Assembly: GCA_020746835.1 (NCBI GenBank)
Contig: JAGPNK010000006.1
Coordinates: 124,001 to 188,000, forward strand
Reading direction: 5' to 3'
From: Stachybotrys elegans
Taxonomy: Eukaryota > Ascomycota > Sordariomycetes > Hypocreales > Stachybotryaceae
Length of the DNA stretch: 64,000 nt
The translations under genes were made by a program, and so were the position numbers. The notes under the pieces are model-generated. The model was not told where the DNA came from. It saw only the letters and a program-made list of their open reading frames with translations, and ran no database searches. This document shows, piece after piece, positions 31,942 to 43,690 of the stretch (its first letter is position 1; every line of letters starts with the position of its first letter).

Positions 31942-34409
31942 TCATAGACATTGAGAGTACCAGTCATTGGAGAATTTGCAAGATCCCTGAGAACAGCATG
32001 TCGGTCCCGTCCAATCGAGGCCGCCGCACTGTCCGTAAAGACTGGAACAGGGCTGCGACGCCGAGCTTGTCGTTGTTGGAGGCCTTGTCGAAGTTGAAAG
32101 GGAAGTGGACGGGCCAGGCTGCGTGACTGAAGGACCGCCAGGATCGCCGTTACCAGGAGGGGGAGATCCGGATGGCGGTGTGGCGTTGACTCCATTCAGA
32201 CTACCGCCATTCCCAGTGCGAGTGTTGGTGTACTGTACTTGGGCTGAGAAGCTGGGGCATTGCCCGTTGCTCACGCGATAGGTCGCCTGCGTCCAAGTAT
32301 CTCCATTCACACGATTGGGGACATTGCTTGGTGTCAGGCTGGCGCCGTTGGCAGTTGCGCTGAAGCGCACATTGCTGAAGGGAAGGTCATCAAAGTTCCA
32401 AAACGTCAAGGTCAGAGTTCCTCCGTTGCAGCTCATTCCAAGGTAACCGTCGGCCAAGTTGGTTGGGTTGGTAACAGGCCTTCCTGCCCGCTTCCCGGGA
32501 GTGACACCGGCTCTGTATGCAGCACGTTGGCCTAGGGCAGAGGTTTGCCCTACAGACTGTGCCTGGTAGTTCCGGTCTCTGCTGCTACCTGTCTTGTACC
32601 AGTTGTCGATGTATGAGTTGTTGGCTGTGTTCACTCCGTTGACGGCGGACCATATTCCGTTGGACAATAGCACATTGCGGAGGATGGCGTACGAGTTCGA
32701 TCCTTCATCGGTATACATGCCAAAGCCACCAGAATCGTAAGCATAGTTCTCGACGACCTGAGTTGAGGGCGATTTGCTCAATGTGTAGAGAGCTCCGAGA
32801 TCAGTGTGCGAAAGACCGTATTGGTGGAGTAGGTTTGCTTCGACTAGGTTGTTCTGAGAGACGGTGGGAGTGCTGTACTTGGGCTGGTAGTTGTAGAGCC
32901 CGCGCCTCTCGTACTCGGAACTCCCTCCCGCATCGTTGGAGCCCCAGCCATATCCATGACAGATTCCGGAGTATGGAACCTGGTAGAGATCATTGTGTGA
33001 GATCTGCGAGTACTGGACATAGGTGACCAGGATGGGCACGGTCGAACTGAAGAGCGCTGAAACATTGGTAAAGATGTTGTTGGATATGACGAGCTGCGAG
33101 TTGATCATGTTTGAGTTCTCGGGATGGTGAGCTGGAGCCTGCACACCGCCACCAGTGATGGAGTTGCCCATGACTTGTGTGAAGTAGCCCTCGGTGACAG
33201 TGACGTTCTTAGCCCCAAGCCCAACTCCAGTATAGTGGGCATTATTGTCGTTGCCAATGCCAACGCCGCCACCTCCAAGCTGAGTATAGCTTCCTCCGGT
33301 GAACAAGATGTTCCTCGCGGCACTGATCTGGATTGCTGACGGCATCTGGTACCACTTGGGTCTTGCGGCTTCAAATTGGGGGTAGACGACGTTCTCGCCG
33401 ATGTAAGCGCCGGTCTGTTGATCGACGTATCCCGAAGTCGCAGGCGTCATCCAAGTAGTGTGAGCCTGTACTGTCAGACCATGATTCTCTCCCCGGATGA
33501 AAATGAGTGGGTTGGTGAAAAGAAACTCACATAATTGAGACCCGAAAAGACAATGTCGTGAGCAGGGTCGCTGTAAGTCCCCGCAACAGCAATCAGACAC
33601 TCCTGGACTCCAAGATATGTCTCGATGGTCGCCATGTTCTCTCCGTTCAAGGGCCTATAGTAGACTCGACCAGCGTTGGAATCGAGATAGAACTGGCCGC
33701 CTTCCGTCAACAGCGCGAGGGCATTCTGAACCCAGACACCGAACTCGGCGTTGTTGTTGTTGACCGTGTCGTAACCGATGATGTTGTTGCGCCAGCTATT
33801 CTGCACCATGACAAGCTGTCTGTTACTGACAGACTGAATTGGGGCGTATCGGTCGGTGAAGGAGCTGATGAAGCGAATCTCGGCTCCGGCAATACCAGCA
33901 GTGTTCTGCAGCCAGTCATACTGGCCGTTGGACCAGCTCATCCCCGTTTGGGTGTAGGTAAAGTCCTTGCGGTTTGCCAGCTTTCTCCGAGCATAGTTGG
34001 ATGCTTTACCTCCGACATAGAGATTGCGAGACTTGGTTCCGGATGGTACAGAAGCCGAATAGACTCCATTATTCCCTTGTGTCCAGCCGGTGACTCTCAG
34101 TCCACCAGAGATGGTAGCGCCCGTGCTATCAGCCTTCCAGTAGACGGTGCGACCGTTGCGCCCAGAGTCGGCAGATGTAAACACGAGAGGCGCGGTGAAG
34201 GCGTATACGCCGTTGGCAATGTGCACGGTTACGTCTTGGTTCATACCACCACTGACCAAGCTTCGAACAGCCGACTGAGCCTTGGTCAGTGTTTTAAACG
34301 GCGAGCTGGTGCTTCCATCATTGCTGTCTGAGCCATTGGGTGATACGTAGAGATCAGCAGCAGATGCAAGTGAACCCAGCCACAGCAGAAGAAGTTGTTG
34401 AACTCGCAT
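31942..34409 (-). CDS. Secreted right-handed beta-helix protein with C-terminal CBM1
   Basis: Two exons (34409-33531 and 33465-31942) give 800 aa. Residues 1-17 are a signal peptide ([17 protein letters not shown]). [21 protein letters not shown] is the N-cap typical of parallel beta-helix (pectin-lyase-fold) proteins. A long helix follows with [12 protein letters not shown] and Asn-rich turns such as NNIFTNV. A beta-sandwich-like region comes next ([15 protein letters not shown]), then a Ser/Thr/Pro linker and a 37-residue CBM1 at about 764-800 ([14 protein letters not shown]). CBM1 binds cellulose, so the enzyme targets plant cell-wall polysaccharide. The fold suggests a lyase or a GH120/GH141-type hydrolase, but I cannot assign a family or catalytic residues. 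Confidence 0.85.
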
Positions 34410-36080
34410 ACTGAATGAGACCAGTGGGTTTGTGACGGAGTACCCGTCTGAATATGGGGAATGGGCTTTGTAGTCACAGGGCGCTTGGCAGGGCCGCCGT
34501 CTCTTAAATAAATCTTGACTCTTTGTCCTCCACTCAATGAAGCTTAGAGGAGCCAATATTGTGAATCTATCAAGTTTACGATAATAATAGCACCAATCAA
34601 AGGGACAGCCATCAGCCCATGCCCGGAGCACATTCAGCCGCCTCAGTTACGACATATTGTTCCACGTATATTTGAGGATGGAAAATAATGCGACTTGTTG
34701 TGCGGGGTGAAGACTATGAACACATGACTTCGTTTGGCGGGATTACTCGAATGCAGACCTACAATAATAGTGGCAGATGTGAAGGCGTGGTAGCCGCAAG
34801 TAGACATCGGGGCTTTACCTCCACAAAACGGCGATATTAGGAATGGCTTCTATTCGCGTTGGAGATATCACCCGCTAATATCCTTCGGCATTTTGGGTGA
34901 TTTATCCTGTGGATAAACACACTCCGTGCTGGATATGTATCGCCGTGTAGGTTTCTCCAAATGTTGCGCCGAGGGGCAACCTCTGGGTTGTTCTGAGTTG
35001 TGTGACAGGAGATGACAAGAGGGATGGTGCACAGAGGACTCAAAGGAAACACGGGGAAAGGGTTACGGTTTCTTTATCCAGTAGCTTCTACTATTGAAGA
35101 GAAACCTGTCAGCTAGAATTTGGAAATCCCAGTTTGGGCAAACAGCTAAACCAGACAGCATGCGGAACATGGCGATGTAATACAGGACTTAAGGATGACA
35201 AGATGTCTGGGAACCCGCCATCGACTGCAAGCTCCCAGTCCCTAGGGGCGCACAGAGAGATTACCAGAATATCACTATAAATGGAATCCCAGGTCTGTCA
35301 AGGGAATTCACTTGCTCGCCCAGGCCAAACAAGACTTAAAGCAATTGCCGCGTAGCAACATGTTTAATGCTTGTGATAAAAGTTTGCCGTTTCAGCCCCC
35401 AACAACTGGCGAGGACGATCTTGACAAATGCCTTCCTCGGCACAGCCGCGTGTTAAAAATGAACGCGAGCATTTACACGGCGACCATCAGCTCGCTTGGA
35501 GCACAAGAAAACGCCCTATCAAACGTCAAGCTGGAAAGGAACGCTGCCAGCAAAGAATGAGGGCCAGGACAACGCTTTGGAAACCGGCACAGATAGAAAC
35601 CTATGAATGTGGCCGTTGAGATTTCCACCGCGGGTCACTGCTGAAACTACCAAGTTCCCCTCGCCTCGCCTTCAAGAGTCCAATTGGCTACTTCATGTGG
35701 GCATGCAGCCTTGATTTTGTAGGCCTCCCGCATCCGGCCAGGATCAATCGACCCCTAGGCGCCTTCGTATATGCCACTTCCCGGCAAATCGATCTGCTTC
35801 CAGCGAAGCCTTATCTTATCCAAGACAACAAATCTCTTGTTGGGGTGGTTTCCAGCCAACCATTGCGCCCCGATTAGGTATGTTGGTAGGCCTCCATGCA
35901 CACCAACCTTTCGGGTATCCATCGCTGAGTTCAGGCAGCTGCGATCTCGCCGTCATGGTTTGGCAGACTGGGTATAAATACGTCCAGGCCGTCCAAGTGT
36001 CCGATACTTCATCTTCTTCTTCTATCCATCCATCTTTCAACTTCCCTGATCACCAGTTGCTCCCACCTACTTGAGTCACC
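34410..36080. other. 1.7-kb divergent intergenic region
   Basis: This is the shared upstream space of the beta-helix gene (minus) and the dynamin gene (plus). A TATTTAA element lies about 97 bp upstream of the minus start, and TATAAATA at 35973-35980 serves the plus gene. Several short frames occur, none supported. Confidence 0.55.
35973..35980 (+). promoter_or_regulatory. TATA box of the dynamin gene
   Basis: TATAAATA, about 101 bp upstream of the ATG at 36081. This is classical core-promoter spacing for a fungal gene. Confidence 0.55.
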
Positions 36081-38603
36081 ATGGTGTTGACTAAACTCGG
36101 CCCAACCGTCCTTGACGGCCTTCTTTCATCCAAGCATCATGAGATTCTTGATTTGATCGACTCGCTTCGCTCTCAGGGCATTGATCGTGAGGTAGACCTG
36201 CCCCAGATCATCGTTTGTGGAGACCAGTCGTCCGGCAAGAGCTCTGTACTTGAAGCCATCTCTGGTGTTCCTTTTCCTGTCAAGAGCAATCTCTGCACCC
36301 GCTTCCCTACAGAGCTTGTCCTGCGCAAGACTCCCCAGACGGGCGTGAAGATTTCTATCATCCCTCATCACTCTCGATCCAAGTCGGAGAGTGATTCCTT
36401 GACAAACTTCAATGAGACTCTCGACGACATTGAACATCTCCCCCGACTTATCGAAGCTGCTAAGACAGCCATGGGGATTGTCACGCTTGGCACCGCCTTC
36501 TCCAGGGACATTCTCCGCATTGAAGTGAGCGGGCCTGATCGTCCCGCTCTGACTATTGTCGACCTACCAGGCCTAATCCATTCCGAGAACAAAAATCAGA
36601 CCGCCGAAGACGTCAAGTTGATCAACGAGGTTGTTCAAAGTTACATGCAAGAGTCACGAACCATTATTCTATCCGTTGTCTCGGCCAAGAATGACTACGC
36701 CAACCAGATCGTCTTGAAGCTCGCCCGCCAGGCAGACCCCCGTGGGAGTCGCACGATGGGCGTCATAACTAAGCCCGACACGCTCCTTCCAGGTTCAGAG
36801 AGCGAGAGCGGTTATATCTCGTTGGCCAAGAACGAAGATATTGAGTTCCGTCTCGGCTGGCATGTTCTAAGGAACGCCGACTCGGAGGCCGTAAAATGGA
36901 GTCTGGTCCAACGAGATGCCGAGGAAGCCAAATTCTTCTCCGGAGGCTCGTGGCAGAGGCTCCCACCCACTTGCTTGGGCATCGACAATTTGCGAACTCG
37001 CCTGAGTAGTGCCTTGTACTATCAGATTGAGACTGAACTTCCCAGTCTGGTTGACGACATCAAGTCGAAGTTGATGCTGTATCAGGAAGAATTGTTGAAA
37101 CTCGGAAACCCACGCGTCACGTTGGACGACCAGCGTTATTACCTTTTCCAAATCAGCCAGACGTTCCAGAATCTCGCCAAGGCAGCTACTGATGGAACAT
37201 ACAATCATGAGTTTTTCGGAGACGCCATGACAGCGAAGGGACGCACAAAGCGTTTTCGCGCGGTCGTCCAAGAGCTAGGAGAAGGCTTTGCCAGGAAAAT
37301 ATACGATAAAGGCCACTCGCATGGCGTGCTGCTCAAGAATGAGAGCAGCTACACTCTGGTTGATCAAGCTGCCCACAATCTGCTGAGGTATAAGGTCGTT
37401 AGGCTGATGGCAAGGACTCGAGGCAGAGAGCTACCAGGGATGTTCAACCCTATGGTGGTTACCGACCTGTTCCAGGAGATGTGTTCTCCGTGGGAAGATA
37501 TTGCTGTTTCCCATGTGAAGGAGGTATTCAATGCCGCTCGGGTGTTCTTGACACAAGTCTTCGATCATATATGCGATAAGCCATCGGCACAGGCTATCAT
37601 TGGTCTGATTGCAGAGCCAAAGCTCGACGATATTCTCAAACACCAGCGCGAGAAGACAATGGCGCTCCTGAAGCCGCATCAACAAGGCCATCCAATCACC
37701 TACCACCAGCTGCTTTTGCAGAGAGTTCAAGAAATCCGACAGGAGAGGGACGAAGATGCCATTAGTAAAGTCATGGCTCGCTTTTATGGTAGTCAATGGA
37801 AGACTGTCGGCCGGGAATACTGTAGCGCTGATCCGGTGACTCTCTACAATGAATTGACAAAAGCCAGGAAGACGGCAGATGCGAAGAATGACGTCGCATC
37901 TAAGGCACTAGACTATGTGCGGGTGTACTACGAGGTACGTCGAACCCTCAAACTCCAGACTATGCTAACGAATCCTTTAGATATCTAGGGACCGTTTCAT
38001 CGATGATGTGTCAGTTCAGGTTGTCGAGGAATGCCTTGTGGAGGAGTTGTCCAAGATTCTGGAGCCAATATCAATATTGAGAATGCCCCAAGAGACGGTG
38101 TCGAAGATTGCCGGAGAGACGGAAGAGAGCCGCAATAATCGCAAGGCCCTAGGAGAGAAGCTCGTGATTCTGTCCAAGGGGATGGAGACCTGCAGACGGT
38201 ACGCCAGAGCAGGAGTTGACGGTATGTCCTGGCTTAAAGAGACTTTCCCTTCGGTGCTAATCTCGCCGCAGATTTGGTGGACGACAGCATCCCAGAAACT
38301 GAGGAGGAACCGCGAATGGCGAATGAAGTTCAAGAACCTGAGCCAACTGCTGGTATTACCGCTGATGATTTCTGGGGCGACCTCGCTTCAGCGTCGAAGA
38401 AGAAGAAGCAGAAGAAGAAGTCCAAGAGGGCGGTCCCCGATGACGCACCGCCGGCTCTCGAAGAGCCAGCGGTTCCGGAGCCGGTGGTGGCTCCTGATGA
38501 GACGGTAGATGCAGTTCCCGAGGAGGTGGAGCCTACCAAAGAGGCAGAACCCTCTACAGAACCACCAGAGACAGTCGGTTATACCTACGATTACTCAAAA
38601 TAG
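36081..38603 (+). CDS. Mx-like dynamin GTPase with lysine-rich/acidic tail
   Basis: Three exons (36081-37934, 37981-38221, 38272-38603) give 808 aa. The GTPase domain shows G1 GDQSSGKSS at 47-55, G3 DLPG at 161-164 and G4 TKPD at 230-233. A middle/stalk region and GED-like segment (VSVQVVEECLVEELSKIL) follow. There is no PH or Pro-rich domain, so it belongs with the Mx-like fungal dynamins rather than Vps1 or Dnm1. Dynamins use GTP to assemble on and remodel membranes. The C-terminal ~110 residues are unusual: an acidic head, a basic cluster SKKKKQKKKSKR, then an acidic Pro/Glu-rich tail. The polylysine could bind anionic lipid or RNA or act in nuclear entry. Roles in stress, defence or organelle division are possible but unproven. 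Confidence 0.9.
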
Positions 38604-39641
38604 GTAGCTAGTTTCTTAACAAATGCCATCGTGGTTCTTGCGCTTGGTGTCTCTCGAGACCGTCGTCCAGATAAAACACGTGAGAGACTTGACCCCTCCA
38701 AGGTGCAAATCTCCCTGCCACCTCAACACAACCCCCACCTTCCAACCCTCCAACTTCCAACCTCCAAACCCCCGAACCAAACAGCCAGTCGGTCAGCAAA
38801 ACGAGCATAGTCTCTCCGACATTACTGTCTCGGCGCTCGCCGCACCCTCTCAACATGGCCAACGACGACCCGTCCCAGCGCCCACGTTCTGTCTGCCTGC
38901 ACGCGCGCTCGACAATCGCTCCTGGTGGATGATCGGCGCCCGGGCGCATCCCTTCTGGAAGCTGCGTAAAAGGGCGGGGCGTCGGTGGTCTTGGACGCAA
39001 GATGATCTTCGCCCAGCTGGCAGCGGCTGCGGGATGCAAACATGGAGGAGCTGTAATCCCTCCGACCTGAGCCTGACAACGACAATCTTCTGCAAAGAGC
39101 ACCAAAGAACATATGCTGCGACATGGCAATCTCAGCAATTCTCTCCGCCGTGTCTAACACAGCTCCAAGCCTTCAGAAAAGAAAGAGCCGATCGACACGG
39201 GCGGGGACCGGCGGCTGGTCGCTGTTTCAAACACGCCCAGTATCCTGCCAAATCAACGCCCACGATGCCGCCCGACGATCACCATGATATTTCCCGGCGG
39301 GGGCCGCTACCAGCCTCGACCTTCCAGATTCGCACTCGCCCTGCGTGTTTCGCCTTTTTGTCCCCCCATCGCCGCACAGCACATGGCGATGGCGCTGCCT
39401 CTTCACTGGCTGGAGTCGCTTGGACGGATATCGTCTTCAGCACGTCCGCCGTGCTACCTACCTACACGGGCCTGGCGCATGGAGATACGCTGCGACTCTG
39501 CTTATAAGACGGCTGGGCGGATGCCCCGACATGCTGATATATAAGACGCGCTGTGTATCCTCTCATCTCGACCTCTCGTTGCCTCAGCAGCTCCATCTAC
39601 TCTCTCTCTCTTCCTCTGCGTGACCTCTTCTCTCTTTCGCG
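38604..39641. other. Intergenic, promoter of the secreted RNase
   Basis: No gene is supported. A 294-codon plus frame at 38623-39507 and overlapping minus frames have random-looking composition. The core promoter of the RNase (TATA at 39538-39545) lies at the right end. Confidence 0.55.
39538..39545 (+). promoter_or_regulatory. TATA box of the secreted RNase
   Basis: TATATAAG, about 100 bp upstream of the ATG at 39642, followed by a CT-rich leader typical of well-expressed fungal genes. Confidence 0.55.
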
Positions 39642-40110
39642 ATGCAGTTCCCCGTCGTTCTCCTATCCCTCGCGGCCCTCGTCGCAGCCGCCCCGGCCAC
39701 AGAGCTCGACCGCCGCGTCCCTGCCACCTGCGGCAACGTCTACTACAGCGCCGCCGCCGTGAGCGCCGCCTCCCGCGCGGCCTGCAACTACGTCCGCAAC
39801 GGCGGCACCGCCGGCAGCTCCTCCTACCCGCACCGGTATAACAACTACGAGGGCTTCCACTTCAACGGCTACTCCGGGCCCTTCCAGGAGTTTCCCATCT
39901 TGTCCTCGGGCGCCATCTACAGCGGCGGTACGTCTACACTGGACAGGCTGTAGACCGTGGGTACGGCAAGCTAACTTTGAGTGAATAGGCTCCCCTGGCC
40001 CCGACCGTGTCATCATCACGCAGAGCGGCTGTCTGGAAGCCGGCACCATCACGCACACTGGGGCCAGCGGCAATGCATTCGTCGCTTGCAGCGGAACTTC
40101 GCGCGAGTAG
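39642..40110 (+). CDS. Secreted guanyl-specific ribonuclease (F1/T1 family)
   Basis: Two exons (39642-39927 and 39989-40110) encode 135 aa. An N-terminal signal peptide runs to about residue 17, and a dibasic LDRR just after it suggests a pro-cleavage. The mature part shows the family core [12 protein letters not shown] with the substrate-binding Tyr/His. FQEFPI supplies the catalytic Glu, GPDRVI the Arg, and [10 protein letters not shown] the C-terminal catalytic His. Four cysteines allow two disulfides. F1/T1 enzymes cut RNA after guanosine through a 2',3'-cyclic phosphate and are exported. Roles include nutrition and antagonism. The intron splits a Gly codon in the conserved GGSPGPDR turn, which confirms the junction. 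Confidence 0.9.
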
Positions 40111-41040
40111 GGGGGAGAGGTGTGTGTGAGGTGCTGCTAGCCGCCTCCCAAGTGGGTGACAGAGCTGTTCGGCGAACGCTCATGACCATCACGTACATAT
40201 CCCATCGTGTCTGGAATGATACTGGCACTAGGTACATATATCTATGAGCACGATACTGTCGCCATGACCATGCAGTCTTCTCGTGGCGCCCCCAGTGATC
40301 TACATCGGCCCTTTCCTTCTCCAGCCCTACTGCCATGCTGCAATCACATTCATTCTCCCATGCCTGTCGAATACCATCAACCCGCTAGCTTCTTTCTTGA
40401 TTCAGCCTGCGCCTTGCGTCCCTTCCGCCCGTGAATCAAGACGGCATAACTCTCCGCTCATTTTTTTGTCCTAGACATGTGACCCCTTCTTTCGGCGTCG
40501 TCAATCACTCTCTTGAGCTCCTCGACACAATCACCACGTGCCCCCTCAGACATGCGAGCTTGGAATGCATCAGCTTACAAGAACAAGCATGCGAGGGCTT
40601 CCCTCCCCTTGACGTCGAGAGAATTCCCCTACTGCCTGATCAGTGTCTAGTCGTGTGAAACAGCATGCAGGCCGTTGGAGGTACGTATGCGAGCCCGTAT
40701 CGACAAAGCAGCGCAGCCTCGATAGCTCGATAGGTGGGTAAATCGCTGCTGCTGCTCGCCGCAGAAACCCTCCTGCCACAAGGAATGCCAAGCGAAACCT
40801 CGACCACGCAGCTAGTCTGTCTCGCCGTTTATGACTTCATCTCCAAGTTCCAAACCCCCTCCTCCTTCGGCGGCAGTTCCCTCCTTCCAACCTCCCATCG
40901 TTTTAACGTTTCGGCCATCCTCACTAATCGAATTCCTACAAAAAGGACGCCCCCTCGTCCCCTAACCACCCAACAACCCTCCCCAACAACTCAACCGAAC
41001 ACAAAATAGGCTCCGTCTTCTTCTACCGATAGTATACAGG
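40111..41040. other. Intergenic between two secreted-protein genes
   Basis: These 930 bp contain the 3' flank of the RNase and the promoter of the cysteine-rich protein, with a C/A-rich leader in the last 100 bp. No gene is supported. Confidence 0.55.
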
Positions 41041-41457
41041 ATGCGCTTCTCCATATCTGCTATGCTGGGTCTCGTGGCTGCCGCCGCTGCCGCCTCCCCA
41101 CCCAGGCCGCCGTCCTGTGATATGGCATCTGCATGCCCCGAGGGCCAGCAGTGCGCCGTGGCCGCCGACCGCCCCTCGTCCGGCTACACCTGCATCCCTC
41201 TCAACGACTACCCGTCGTGTGGCGGATACCGGATTGAGCCCCAGAACTGCGACTCTTCCCAGGTGTGCATTGACGATCCTCGCATCCCCGGCTGCGGCAT
41301 GGCGTGCGATCGGCCCGGCATATGCGTCAACACGGGCCCCCCAACCTGCATAGGCGGCGATTCTTCCGCATGTCCATCCGGCACGTGGTGCTACAATCAT
41401 CCTCAATACGAGTGCAACCCTGGCGGCCGCAAGCCCTGCCCTGGAATATGCCTGTGA
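41041..41457 (+). CDS. Secreted 16-cysteine protein of unknown function
   Basis: One exon encodes 138 aa. A signal peptide (MRFSISAMLGLVAAAAAA) is followed by a compact mature chain with 16 cysteines, about one in seven residues and enough for eight disulfides. Two similar halves are suggested by the recurring pattern C-x5-C-P-x-G-x-x-C: SACPEGQQC early and SACPSGTWC late. This gives an internally repeated EGF/chitin-binding-like spacing. I cannot name a family. It is intronless and immediately follows another secreted-protein gene in tandem. It could be a structural wall protein, antimicrobial or effector. Confidence 0.8.
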   Translation: MRFSISAMLGLVAAAAAASPPRPPSCDMASACPEGQQCAVAADRPSSGYTCIPLNDYPSCGGYRIEPQNCDSSQVCIDDPRIPGCGMACDRPGICVNTGPPTCIGGDSSACPSGTWCYNHPQYECNPGGRKPCPGICL

Positions 41458-41847
41458 GAGGGTCAGTTTAGGATAGAAGCATGATGGAAGCTGGCACTGG
41501 CCAAAGGGAGGCAGGGAACGCAGGGGACGCAGGGGACAGTTGGTCACAAGTAGGGTAGGCTTGACTGGCGGTTTCACCTTCATTTGACTTGTACAGACTC
41601 ACTTCAGATTTGCTACCTCCGCCCCTGTATGAGTCTATTGGTGCGAGATCAAATAAGACAAGTTCTAGTTTTTGTGCCAGAATACCCCCCCCCCCCCCAC
41701 ATGCCTATCGAGTAGGGCCTCACATGTCTCGGTCTCCAAAGGCAATTCCAATCCTCCTTGCCGTGTCCAAAGCGTGTAAACCTTGACTCATAACAGCTCT
41801 CAATTGCCTAGCCAAGCCCCTGGTATCTTGTAAATGCAAAGCGAAAT
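41458..41847. other. Intergenic with poly-C tract
   Basis: The 3' flanks of two convergent genes meet here. It includes a run of 14 C at 41685-41698 and a short repeat of GCAGGGGAC near 41520. No gene. Confidence 0.6.
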
Positions 41848-43690
41848 TTAGACCGTGTACCGGAAAAAGGTAGCAGAGTCTCCGTTGTCCTTCTCCTGCT
41901 CCATCTCGGAGTACGTGTACTCTGAAATGGGCTTGTGAGTGGCGTTGCGGCGGGCATTCTCTCGGCGCAAGTAGATGGTCATAAAGATGGACAAAACACA
42001 CGACATGGCCGTGGTAGACATGAGGATAAGATGGCCGGAGCGGTAGTGAGGAGCCTCGGCGGGGCGAATGACGAACGCGGCAGCGGCACCACCCAGGTTA
42101 CCCTAGAAGCAATCAGTTAGCCACGCGAACATGATTCTTGACCTTATTTGGCCAGACTTACAAAGCCAACGTGCATGGCGATACCAACACCACGCTTAAG
42201 CGAGCCACCAATGTTGTTGCCGTTCCAGGCGACACCCTGGGGAACGTTGGGATAGATACCCGAGGTCACAAGGAAACAGGCGAAGTATTTGGCGCCCAGA
42301 CTGTCGACCGAGGAGAGGACAGCAAATCCGACGATCCTGTGTAACGCGTTAGTAAATCTGCAGCTTCTACGTGAGAGCGTCGGGGAACATACGCCAGGAT
42401 GCAGAAGAAGATCATAAAGACGCCACGCTGTCCCTGCTTATCAGCGAACCAGCCGCCAGCAATAGTGAACACGCAGGCTACGACATAAGGAGGGACAGTC
42501 ATGAGTTGCGCCGTGTTGTTGGTGTACCCCAGGCCGCGCACGATAGTGGGCAAGAAGACCGAGATGGAGTAGAGCGGAATGTAGATTCCAATGGTGATGA
42601 ACATGTGGACATAGATCTTCCAGTCCTTGAAGGCGTCCCACATGAACTTGGTGTTGAACTCGTCCGACAAGACAGAGCGGTCGTGCTCGAGACGGCGGAG
42701 GACCTCGGTTCGCTCCTCGGTGTTGAGGAACTTGGCGGTATCAGGGTAGTCGTACATGGCGAAATAGGCCCAGACAGCTGTGCCAGGTCAGCCTTGTTTG
42801 CGTTCTCGGTTATTCCAGGTGAGACACGGTGATGTTGACGTACCGATGAGGAAGGTAACAATGCCTTCGAGAATGAAGATCCAAGCCCAGCCTCCGAGGC
42901 CTCCGAGACCCTCCATCTCAACAATACCACGGGCAAGCAGGCCACCAAAGGCACCAGCAGCGGTGGCAGCGGAAAAGAAGATGGCCATGCGCAGGCCGCA
43001 CTCGTGTCGCCTGTACCACATTGTGATGCTTTGAGAATTGCGTGTCAGATCAGGACTTTTGAGCTGCATCGAACGGACAATGATGGAACGGCTTACTAGT
43101 AGGTGATACCGGGGAAGAGACCTCCCTCAGCAAGACCCAGAGCGCAGCGAACAGCAATGAGGCCAGCAAAGTTGTGGACAATTCCGAGCAGGATGGTCAT
43201 GATACCCCAGACAACCATGATGCTAGGAATCCAGATAGAAGGGCGGAATCGCTTCATGGCGATGTTGGAGGGGATTTCGGCGGCGACATAGAAGGGGAAG
43301 AATACAGAAACGGCAGTCTGGGTAATGTTGTCAGTAGGCGGCTTCATAGGCACGTTGCGCGCGTAGGCGGCGCGCAGGGCGACGCTCAGGGATTGGTGTG
43401 AAACGTACACTGTAGTCGAGGCCCGTCATGCCGAGGTCGAGCTCGAGACCAGCCAGGCGCGCGTTACCAATGTTGGTACGGTCGAGGAAAGATAGCAGAT
43501 AGAGGAGGGCGAGGAAAGGCAAGAGATGGACATCCATCTTGCGAAGCAGCTTCTTGGTAGTCGGCAGGTCAAAACCCGCGTGCTCGACCTCGAGGTGCGC
43601 CGTCTTCTCGACATCGCTCGTGTGCTTGTCGGCAGATGAAGCGTCATTGTGGTCGTCGTCGACCAGGCTGATCTTTTCCTTGGTCGACAT
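41848..43690 (-). CDS. MFS permease, Dal5/allantoate-anion:cation symporter family
   Basis: Six exons (43690-43409, 43317-43097, 43028-42844, 42777-42393, 42336-42162, 42102-41848) encode 500 aa. The start gives a long acidic cytosolic head, then the family signature LLPFLALLYLLSFLDRTNIGNARLAGLE. VSVFFPFYVAAEIPSNIAMKR and GLAEGGLFPG follow as in the anion:cation symporter group. The protein ends with a charged tail after TM12. These transporters import allantoate, ureidosuccinate, nicotinate, vitamins or other carboxylates across the plasma membrane. The substrate cannot be predicted. All five introns lie in or near loops and join in frame. A TATA-like element at 44032-44038 is about 345 bp upstream. 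Confidence 0.9.

Noticed and set aside
33558..34331. 257-codon plus-strand frame
   Set aside because: Antisense shadow of the secreted beta-helix gene.
38623..39507. 294-codon plus-strand frame between dynamin and RNase genes
   Set aside because: Amino-acid composition (Pro/Ser/Arg/Cys-rich, no domain) looks like chance coding in GC-rich DNA; no splice or family support.
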